Source: Clostridia bacterium
Lineage (GTDB): Bacteria > Bacillota > Clostridia > CAKSNL01 > HGM11501
Direction: 5' to 3'
Assembly: GCA_900766735.1 (NCBI GenBank)
Contig: CAAFWO010000016.1
Coordinates: forward strand, 1-15,360
DNA: 15,360 nt
Shown: positions 8,326-14,138 of the stretch, piece by piece
How positions within the stretch are numbered: position 1 is the stretch's first letter
Layout: the number at the start of each line of letters is the position of its first letter
The notes under the pieces: model-generated
The model's input: only the letters and a program-made list of their open reading frames with translations
Database searches by the model: none
What the model was told of the DNA's origin: nothing
Translations under genes and position numbers: made by a program

Positions 8326-8523
8326 ATGTGGACAGTTATATATATGGCTCAGAGCCGGGAAGCTGCCGATAACTTGAGGGCGCTTTTAGAAAATGCCGGT
8401 ATTTTGGTTAAGATAAGACCGGTCACAAAGGCTGCCGAGGGGGAAGCCAATGCTTTTGAAATTCTGATTCCTCAGACCGAGAAGGATGAGGCGCATAAGG
8501 TTATAATAGGAAGCGGATATTGA
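8326..8523 (+). CDS. DUF2007-like small protein
   Basis: A 65-aa acidic protein with no signal peptide or membrane segment. Its pattern is MWTVIYMAQSREAADNLRAL, then a GILVKIRP strand, then FEILIP and a final helix (KDEAHKVI). This looks like the single alpha/beta domain of the DUF2007 'putative signal transducing protein' family, recognised from memory. Such proteins are sometimes mislabelled glutamate decarboxylase in clostridial genomes, and nothing here supports that function. The start is well set: a GGAGGTG site (8313-8319) lies 6 nt before ATG 8326. It stands alone between a good promoter and a hairpin terminator, just ahead of pyk. The molecular role is unknown; a small regulatory or sensor function is only a guess. 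Confidence 0.82.
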   Translation: MWTVIYMAQSREAADNLRALLENAGILVKIRPVTKAAEGEANAFEILIPQTEKDEAHKVIIGSGY

Positions 8524-8526
8524 TGC

Positions 8527-8563
8527 GGCGGCGAAGCGTTTGGCGTTTCGCCGTCTATTTTTT
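8527..8563 (+). terminator. Intrinsic terminator or attenuator before pyk
   Basis: The stem CGGCGAAGCG (8529-8538) pairs with CGTTTCGCCG (8544-8553) with one G-U pair and a 5-nt loop. It extends by two further pairs and is followed by T, A and six T's (8556-8563). It lies directly after the small gene's stop. Because pyk begins 27 nt later with no visible promoter, the hairpin is likely leaky or regulated. Confidence 0.8.
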
Positions 8564-8575
8564 AACAATCTTTTG

Positions 8576-8580
8576 AAAGG
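8576..8580 (+). promoter_or_regulatory. Ribosome binding site selecting GTG start of pyk
   Basis: AAAGG lies directly against an ATG at 8581 (no spacing) but 9 nt before GTG at 8590. GTG also gives the family-typical beginning (M-N-I-R-K-T-K-I), so it is the preferred start. Confidence 0.7.
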
Positions 8581-8589
8581 ATGACGGCA

Positions 8590-10344
8590 GTGAATATAAG
8601 AAAAACCAAAATAATCTGTACGATAGGACCGGCGACGGACGATCCCAATGTTTTGGAGGAAATGATAAAAAGCGGAATGGACGTTGCGAGACTCAATTTC
8701 TCGCACGGCACATACGAGGATCATAAAAAGAGAATGGACGAGGTCAAGGCGGTGAGGGAAAAGCTCGGAAGGTTTATTCCCATTATGCTTGATACTAAAG
8801 GCCCCGAGATCAGGATCGGGCGTTTTGCCGGCGGAAGAGTGAAGATAAAGGCCGGTCAGAAGTTCACATTAACGACCGACGAAATAGAGGGAACGGGCGA
8901 GGCAGTCTCCATCAGCTATAAGGATCTTCCCAAGGAGATCAAAAAGGGCAATGTTATCTTGATTGACGACGGCCTTTTAAAGCTTGAAGTTATCGACATT
9001 AAGGGAAATGAGATCATCTGCATCGCGGACAACGACGCGGAGATAAGCAATTCAAAGGGTGTTAACCTTCCGGATTCCACGATAAATATGCCTTACGTCA
9101 GCGAGAAGGACAGATCAGACCTTTTGTTCGGAATCGAGCAGGAGGTCGACTTTATCGCCGCGTCGTTTGTCAGGAGCGCGTATGACGTTTTCGAGATCAG
9201 AAAGATTTTGGAGGACAACGGCGGAAAGCATATCAAGATAATCGCAAAGATCGAGAACCGCGACGGCGTTAAGAATATGGACGACATATTAAAGGCGGCT
9301 GACGGAATCATGGTCGCACGAGGCGATATGGGCGTGGAGATTCCGATGGAGGAGCTCCCGAGCATTCAGAAAATGCTCATAAGAAAGTGCTTTTTGATGG
9401 GCAAGATTGCGATTACGGCGACGCAGATGTTGGAATCCATGATCGAAAAGCCGAGACCCACGAGAGCGGAAATATCGGACGTTGCGAACGCCGTTTACGA
9501 CGGCACGAGCGCGACGATGCTGTCGGCCGAAAGTGCGGTCGGCGCATATCCCATCGAGGCAGTCCGCGCTATGGCGCGTATCGCGATAAAGACAGAAAGC
9601 TCGATCGACTACGGAAAGATATTAAAGGATTCCGAAATGTCCAGAAGCGTGACGGGCGCTGTCAGCCATGCGGCGTGCACGATGGCGGAGGATATGCAGG
9701 CAGGCGCTGTAGTTACCGTTACAAAGAGCGGCTTCACCGCGAGAATGATCTCAAAATACCGCCCGGCGTGCCCGATAATTGCCGCCGCGGTGGACGAGAG
9801 GGTCGCACGCCAGCTTTCGATGAGCTGGGGCGTTATCCCGGTCAAGGCGGAGCAGAAGGAAACGAGCGACGAGCTTTTTGACCATGCCTTGGAGCTTGCA
9901 AGAGAAACCGGAATAGTCGCGAGCGGCGATGTTGTGGTGATCACAGGCGGCGTGCCTTTGGGCGTCAGCGGAACGACGAATATCGTCAAGGTCGAGATCG
10001 TCGGCCATGTGCTTTGCCAGGGCAACGGCGTGAACCACGCCGCGGCGAGCGGAACGCTCTGCGTTGCGGACAATCCCCAGGAGGCAAGAGCGCTCTTTAA
10101 GGAGGGCGACATTTTGGTAGTGGACGAGACGACGAACGAGATGATGGACATCTTGAAAAAGTGCAAGGGAATAATCACCGAGCTTGACGGAAGCGCCTCC
10201 CACGCCGCGATTGTCGGCATGACATTGGACATTCCGGTCGTCACCGGCGTTAAGAACGCGACGCACATTTTAAAGTCCGGCACGGTCGCAACGGTGGACG
10301 GATACCGCGGAATCGTCTATAACGGAATAACGAAGGTAATATAA
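8590..10344 (+). CDS. pyk: Pyruvate kinase with C-terminal PEP-utiliser-like domain
   Basis: Glycolytic enzyme that converts phosphoenolpyruvate and ADP to pyruvate and ATP. From GTG 8590 it is 584 aa, the long form found in Bacillus and other Firmicutes. The catalytic (beta/alpha)8 barrel starts with KTKIICTIGPATDD and includes DVARLNFSHG, KIENRDGV, and the metal/PEP site MVARGDMGVEIP (241-252). A small B domain and the regulatory C domain follow. Residues from about 480 form an extra domain resembling the phosphohistidine domain of PEP synthase and enzyme I, with GSASHAAIVG around H538. In Bacillus enzymes the role of this tail is unclear. It is downstream of the small DUF2007-like gene and its hairpin terminator, with no promoter of its own visible. 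There is no hairpin terminator after its TAA. Confidence 0.96.
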   Translation: MNIRKTKIICTIGPATDDPNVLEEMIKSGMDVARLNFSHGTYEDHKKRMDEVKAVREKLGRFIPIMLDTKGPEIRIGRFAGGRVKIKAGQKFTLTTDEIEGTGEAVSISYKDLPKEIKKGNVILIDDGLLKLEVIDIKGNEIICIADNDAEISNSKGVNLPDSTINMPYVSEKDRSDLLFGIEQEVDFIAASFVRSAYDVFEIRKILEDNGGKHIKIIAKIENRDGVKNMDDILKAADGIMVARGDMGVEIPMEELPSIQKMLIRKCFLMGKIAITATQMLESMIEKPRPTRAEISDVANAVYDGTSATMLSAESAVGAYPIEAVRAMARIAIKTESSIDYGKILKDSEMSRSVTGAVSHAACTMAEDMQAGAVVTVTKSGFTARMISKYRPACPIIAAAVDERVARQLSMSWGVIPVKAEQKETSDELFDHALELARETGIVASGDVVVITGGVPLGVSGTTNIVKVEIVGHVLCQGNGVNHAAASGTLCVADNPQEARALFKEGDILVVDETTNEMMDILKKCKGIITELDGSASHAAIVGMTLDIPVVTGVKNATHILKSGTVATVDGYRGIVYNGITKVI

Positions 10345-10367
10345 ATCGACAAAATTATAAAAAATAC

Positions 10368-10396
10368 TTGAAAAAATCACATTTTAGTGATAGAAT
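10368..10396 (+). promoter_or_regulatory. Strong promoter of the IscU-like/GGGtGRT unit
   Basis: TTGAAA (10368-10373), a 17-nt spacer, then TAGAAT (10391-10396) preceded by TGA (extended -10). Start of transcription is expected near 10403, about 27 nt before the ATG. Confidence 0.85.
10376..10391. promoter_or_regulatory. Interrupted palindrome in the promoter spacer
   Basis: ATCAC and GTGAT form a perfect 5-bp inverted repeat separated by six A/T bases (10381-10386). It fills the space between the -35 and -10 boxes, where a bound repressor would block polymerase. It is too short and lacks a T tract to be a terminator. It may be an operator, but chance occurrence in AT-rich DNA is possible. 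Confidence 0.35.
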
Positions 10397-10429
10397 ATAA
10401 GAGGATTTTTTTGAAAGGAGTATATAAAG

Positions 10430-11122
10430 ATGAACTATTCACAGGAAGTTAACAACATGTGCATCGTAAAAAAGGATGCATGTCACAAGCCCGCTCCCAT
10501 TCCTGAAGAAGGAAAATGGGTCAAGGCAAAGGAAATAAAGGATATTAACGGTCTCACACACGGAATAGGCTGGTGCGCTCCCCAGCAGGGAACCTGCAAG
10601 CTTACCCTTAATGTTAAAGAGGGCGTTATCGAGGAAGCTTTGGTTGAGACCTGCGGTTGCTCGGGTATGACTCACTCGGCGGCTATGGCCGGCGAGATCC
10701 TTCCCGGAAAGACGATTTTGGAGGCTCTTAACTCCGACCTCGTTTGCGACGCTATCAACACCGCTATGAGAGAGCTCTTCCTCCAGATCGTTTACGGAAG
10801 AACGCAGACAGCGTTCTCCGAGGGCGGACTTCCCATCGGCGCAGGCCTTGAGGATTTAGGTAAGGGTCTTCGCAGCCAGGTCGGCACGATCTTCAGCACA
10901 AAGGCAAAGGGCGTAAGATACTTAGAGCTTGCCGAGGGTTACATCACAAAGATCGCTTTGGATAAAGAGGACTGCGTTATCGGCTATAAGTTCGTTCATC
11001 TCGGAAAGATGATGGATATGATCAAAAAGGGTATGAACGCTGACGAGGCGCTTAAAAAGGCTTCCGGTCAGTACGGAAGATTTGACGATGCCGCTAAGGT
11101 AATCGATCCCAGAGAAGAATAA
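10430..11122 (+). CDS. IscU/NifU-like iron-sulfur scaffold family protein
   Basis: A 230-aa cytosolic protein whose middle resembles the IscU/NifU N-terminal scaffold fold. CGCSGMTHSAAMAG followed by PGKTILEAL (from C75) parallels the IscU pattern of a Cys-containing loop, small/Ser helix and GKT-x-x-EA. C106 (LVCDAI) sits where IscU has its third cysteine. Extra cysteines are C11, C18, C49 (GWCAP) and C56, so the set is richer than in classical IscU. The C-terminal part (about 150-230) is unlike IscU. Such proteins are annotated in Clostridia as Fe-S cluster assembly scaffolds beside GGGtGRT genes, recalled from memory. No cysteine desulfurase gene is nearby. The start at ATG 10430 has a GGAG site 9 nt upstream. 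It is followed after 17 nt by the GGGtGRT gene. Actual cluster binding is unproven. Confidence 0.72.
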   Translation: MNYSQEVNNMCIVKKDACHKPAPIPEEGKWVKAKEIKDINGLTHGIGWCAPQQGTCKLTLNVKEGVIEEALVETCGCSGMTHSAAMAGEILPGKTILEALNSDLVCDAINTAMRELFLQIVYGRTQTAFSEGGLPIGAGLEDLGKGLRSQVGTIFSTKAKGVRYLELAEGYITKIALDKEDCVIGYKFVHLGKMMDMIKKGMNADEALKKASGQYGRFDDAAKVIDPREE

Positions 11123-11139
11123 TAAGGAGGATACTTAAA

Positions 11140-12138
11140 ATGGCTTTATTTGAAAGTTACGAGAGAAGAATTAAACAGATTAACGAAGCTTTGAATAAGT
11201 ATTCTATAGCTTCAATTGAAGAAGCAAAGGCTATCTGTGACGAGAAGGGCATCGACGTTGCCGCTATCGTTAAAGGCATTCAGCCCATTTGCTTTGAGAA
11301 CGCTTGCTGGGCTTACACTGTAGGTGCGGCGATCGCAATAAAGAAAGGCGTTAAGAGCGCGGCTGACGCGGCAAGAGCGATCGGCGAGGGTCTTCAGTCT
11401 TTCTGCATTCCCGGCTCCGTTGCCGACGACAGAAAGGTTGGCTTAGGTCACGGTAACCTCGGCGCAATGCTCCTTTCCGAGGAGACAAAGTGCTTCGCTT
11501 TCTTGGCAGGTCACGAATCTTTCGCGGCGGCAGAGGGCGCTATCGGTATCGCTAAGTCCGCAAACAAGGTAAGAAAAGAGCCCTTAAGAGTTATCCTTAA
11601 CGGTCTCGGTAAGGACGCGGCTCAGATCATTTCGAGAATCAACGGCTTCACATTTGTTGAGACCGAGTTTGATTACTACACGGGCGAGCTCAAAATCGTC
11701 AGCGAGAAGGCATATTCCGAGGGCGAGAGGGCAAAGGTTCGTTGCTACGGTGCGGACGACGTTCGTGAGGGCGTTGCAATCATGCACAAAGAGGGTGTTG
11801 ACGTTTCCATCACAGGTAACTCCACCAACCCCACAAGATTCCAGCATCCCGTTGCGGGAACCTATAAGAAGGAGTGCAACGAGCTCGGCAAGAAGTACTT
11901 CTCCGTTGCATCCGGCGGCGGCACGGGAAGAACGCTTCATCCCGATAATATGGCGGCAGGCCCCGCTTCCTACGGTATGACAGATACTATGGGAAGAATG
12001 CATTCCGACGCGCAGTTCGCAGGTTCGTCCTCCGTTCCGGCTCACGTTGAGATGATGGGTCTCATCGGTATGGGTAACAACCCCATGGTCGGAGCGACTG
12101 TGGCTGTTGCTGTTGCTGTTGAAGAGGCAATGAAATAA
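11140..12138 (+). CDS. GGGtGRT family protein, function unknown
   Basis: A 332-aa cytosolic protein containing the diagnostic GGGTGRT motif (259-265) within VASGGGTGRTLHPDNMA. This places it in the Pfam family named 'GGGtGRT protein', common in anaerobic Firmicutes, with no established function that I know of. Other visible features are a cysteine pair C51/C56 in PICFENACWAYTVGAA, a Gly/His-rich stretch GLGHGNLGAMLL, a THP/NPTRFQHP-type segment, and an Ala/Val-rich C-terminus. No signal peptide is seen. The AAGGAGG ribosome binding site is near perfect with 9-nt spacing. The codon choice (many GCT, GTT, GGT and CTC codons) differs from dnaE or htpG and suggests high expression. It is co-transcribed with the IscU-like gene and closed by a strong terminator. 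An enzymatic role using a metal or Fe-S centre supplied by its partner is an inference only. Confidence 0.85.
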   Translation: MALFESYERRIKQINEALNKYSIASIEEAKAICDEKGIDVAAIVKGIQPICFENACWAYTVGAAIAIKKGVKSAADAARAIGEGLQSFCIPGSVADDRKVGLGHGNLGAMLLSEETKCFAFLAGHESFAAAEGAIGIAKSANKVRKEPLRVILNGLGKDAAQIISRINGFTFVETEFDYYTGELKIVSEKAYSEGERAKVRCYGADDVREGVAIMHKEGVDVSITGNSTNPTRFQHPVAGTYKKECNELGKKYFSVASGGGTGRTLHPDNMAAGPASYGMTDTMGRMHSDAQFAGSSSVPAHVEMMGLIGMGNNPMVGATVAVAVAVEEAMK

Positions 12139-12151
12139 GTTTTAAAACGGG

Positions 12152-12181
12152 AAAGGGATAGGCATTGCCTATCCCTTTTTT
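12152..12181 (+). terminator. Strong intrinsic terminator after the GGGtGRT gene
   Basis: The 9-bp GC-rich stem GGGATAGGC (12155-12163) pairs with GCCTATCCC (12167-12175), extended by three A-T pairs, and ends in six T's (12176-12181). It clearly ends the two-gene unit. Confidence 0.93.
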
Positions 12182-12187
12182 GCCCTA

Positions 12188-12215
12188 TTGACAGAATGTT
12201 TAATGTGAGTATAAT
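12188..12215 (+). promoter_or_regulatory. Sigma-A promoter of htpG
   Basis: Consensus TTGACA (12188-12193), 16-nt spacer, consensus TATAAT (12210-12215). It begins 7 nt after the preceding terminator. No CIRCE (GCACTC-N9-GAGTGC) element or other obvious heat-shock operator is visible around it, so regulation is not evident from sequence. Confidence 0.88.
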
Positions 12216-12245
12216 ATATTTTGAGTGTATATGCTCATAATAATG

Positions 12246-12251
12246 AAAGGA
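12246..12251 (+). promoter_or_regulatory. Ribosome binding site selecting the htpG start
   Basis: AAAGGA lies 9 nt before ATG 12261. The in-frame ATGs at 12225, 12231 and 12243 lack an upstream site, and the first lies almost at the expected transcription start. Confidence 0.75.
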
Positions 12252-12260
12252 CTGTTACAA

Positions 12261-14036
12261 ATGAAAGGCAATATTACAGTACACACACAAAACATTTTTC
12301 CGGTCATTAAAAAATGGCTGTATTCGGATAAAGACATTTTTCTGCGCGAGATCGTTTCCAACGGATGCGACGCGGTGACAAAGCTCAAAAAGGTGAAGGA
12401 CGCGGGCGCCGCGCTTCCGACAGACGAGGAATATGAAGTTCACGTTGTCGTTGACAAGCCGAATAAGACCGTGACCGTTTCCGACAACGGGATCGGAATG
12501 ACGGAGAACGAGATCGAGAAGTACATCACGCAGGTCGCGTTTTCCGGCGCGGAGGACTTTTTAAATAAATATCAGGACAAGAGCCCCGAAAACCAGATAA
12601 TCGGCCATTTCGGACTGGGCTTTTTCTCGGCCTTCATGGTGTCCGACAAGGTGGAGATCGAGACGCTTTCCTTTGCCGAGGGCGCAAAGAGCGCGCACTG
12701 GAACTGTGACGGCGGCATCGAATATGAGATGACCGAGGGCACGAGAGAAAAGCGCGGAACAGACGTTATAATGCACATCGCAGAGGACGACGAGGACTAT
12801 CTTTCGATTTCCAAGATCCGCGAGATACTGGATAAATACTGTTCGTTTTTGCCTGTTCCGATCTATTGCTATCAGGCAGGCGAGGACAAGGGCACGCCCG
12901 TCAACGAAACGCACCCGTTGTGGATGAAATCCCCCTCGGAGTGCACGGAGGACGAGTACAAGACGTTTTATCAGAGGCTCTTTAAGCGTTATGACGAGCC
13001 GCTTTTCTGGATCCACTTAAACACGGACTATCCCTTTAACTTAAAAGGAATCTTGTATTTCCCGAAGATCGAGAAAAACCAGATGAATTTAACCGGCGGC
13101 CCTGTCAAGCTTTACAACAATCAGGTGTTCGTCGCGGACAATATCAAGGAGATAATCCCCGAGTTCCTTCTGATGTTAAAGGGCGTTATCGACTGCCCGG
13201 ACGTTCCGCTCAATGTTTCGAGAAGCTTCTTGCAGAACGACAGGACGGTCGGCAAGATCGCCGATCACATCGTTAAAAAGATCGCGGACAAGCTCACCGA
13301 TATGTTCAAAAACGACCGTGAGAACTATGAAAAGTACTGGGAGGACATTTCCGGCTTTATCAAGTTTGGTGCGATGAGCGACCCGAAGTTTTACGACAAG
13401 GTGAAAGACTGCCTCATCTATAAGACCACGATGGGCAAGTATGTGACGATGGCGGATTATTTAGCCGGAGACAAGAAAGAGGTCTACTATGCGACGAGCG
13501 GCGAATACCAGAAGAGTTATATAAACCTCTTCAGCGACCAGGGCATCGAGGTGCTCTTAATGCCCGGCCTTATCGACGCGACATTCGTTCAGTTTTTGGA
13601 GAGCAAGTTTTCTGACGTTAAGTTTATGAGCATCGACTCCGTAACGCCGGACAGCTTCAAATCCGAGGAGACGGGAGCTGACGCGGAGAAGACGAAAAAG
13701 CTTTTCGCGGAGTTTTTGCCCAAGGACACCGAGATCGAAACGCAGAGCTTAAAGAGCAAGGAGGTTCCGGCGCTCGTTATGATCGACGAGTATGCAAGGA
13801 GGATGCGGATGATCTCCGTGGCAATGGGCGGAACAGACTTCCCGGACAAAAAGAGGCTTATGATAAACCTTAACAATCCGCTCATAGAGAGCCTTGCCGA
13901 TATGGATAAGGAAAAGGCGGAAATGGTGATAAATCAGATATATGACCTCGCGAGAATGGAGTCCGAGCCTTTGGGAGCGGAGGATCTTGAAAAATTCATC
14001 AAGCGCAGTGTTGAAATGCTCGGTATGATCAAATAG
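12261..14036 (+). CDS. htpG: Molecular chaperone HtpG (Hsp90)
   Basis: Bacterial Hsp90, an ATP-dependent homodimeric cytosolic chaperone. From ATG 12261 it has 591 residues, a little shorter than the roughly 625 of E. coli and Bacillus HtpG. The N-terminal GHKL ATPase carries E30 and N34 (EIVSN), D75 in SDNGIGM (74-80), and the lid/glycine motif GHFGLGF (115-121). The middle domain has FNLKGILYFP and the conserved LNVSR arginine that reaches ATP. The C-terminal dimerisation region includes RRMRMISVAMGG and NNPLIESL. Usual HtpG motifs are slightly altered: SNGCDA where SNASDA is common, and GHFG where GQFG is common. All catalytic residues are kept, so it should be active. It is monocistronic, with its own promoter and a terminator directly after the TAG. 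Confidence 0.94.
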   Translation: MKGNITVHTQNIFPVIKKWLYSDKDIFLREIVSNGCDAVTKLKKVKDAGAALPTDEEYEVHVVVDKPNKTVTVSDNGIGMTENEIEKYITQVAFSGAEDFLNKYQDKSPENQIIGHFGLGFFSAFMVSDKVEIETLSFAEGAKSAHWNCDGGIEYEMTEGTREKRGTDVIMHIAEDDEDYLSISKIREILDKYCSFLPVPIYCYQAGEDKGTPVNETHPLWMKSPSECTEDEYKTFYQRLFKRYDEPLFWIHLNTDYPFNLKGILYFPKIEKNQMNLTGGPVKLYNNQVFVADNIKEIIPEFLLMLKGVIDCPDVPLNVSRSFLQNDRTVGKIADHIVKKIADKLTDMFKNDRENYEKYWEDISGFIKFGAMSDPKFYDKVKDCLIYKTTMGKYVTMADYLAGDKKEVYYATSGEYQKSYINLFSDQGIEVLLMPGLIDATFVQFLESKFSDVKFMSIDSVTPDSFKSEETGADAEKTKKLFAEFLPKDTEIETQSLKSKEVPALVMIDEYARRMRMISVAMGGTDFPDKKRLMINLNNPLIESLADMDKEKAEMVINQIYDLARMESEPLGAEDLEKFIKRSVEMLGMIK

Positions 14037-14065
14037 AAAAAAGGACGGCTCAGCCGTCCTTTTTT
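14037..14065 (+). terminator. Terminator after htpG
   Basis: AAGGACGGCT (14041-14050) and AGCCGTCCTT (14052-14061) are perfect inverted repeats separated by one base; the real loop is CTCAG-like. A's at 14037-14042 and T's to 14065 flank the stem, so it could work in both directions. Confidence 0.94.
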
Positions 14066-14090
14066 GTGCTATAGATGTGTAAAAAAATGC

Positions 14091-14119
14091 TTGAAATCTT
14101 TCCTGTTGTAATATATAAT
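14091..14119 (+). promoter_or_regulatory. Sigma-A promoter of the last gene
   Basis: TTGAAA (14091-14096), 17-nt spacer, consensus TATAAT (14114-14119). The start of transcription is expected near 14126, almost at the GGAGGG ribosome binding site (14127-14132), so the leader would be very short. Confidence 0.82.
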
Positions 14120-14138
14120 CAGGGGCGGAGGGATGAAA

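Noticed and set aside
8502..8507. TATAAT inside the small DUF2007-like gene as a pyk promoter
   Set aside because: No -35 box at 16-18 nt upstream, no TGn extension, and it precedes the hairpin terminator. It simply encodes the V-I-I residues.
9609..10283. Long minus-strand open frame opposite pyk
   Set aside because: Antisense shadow of a conserved gene with no promoter or ribosome binding site.
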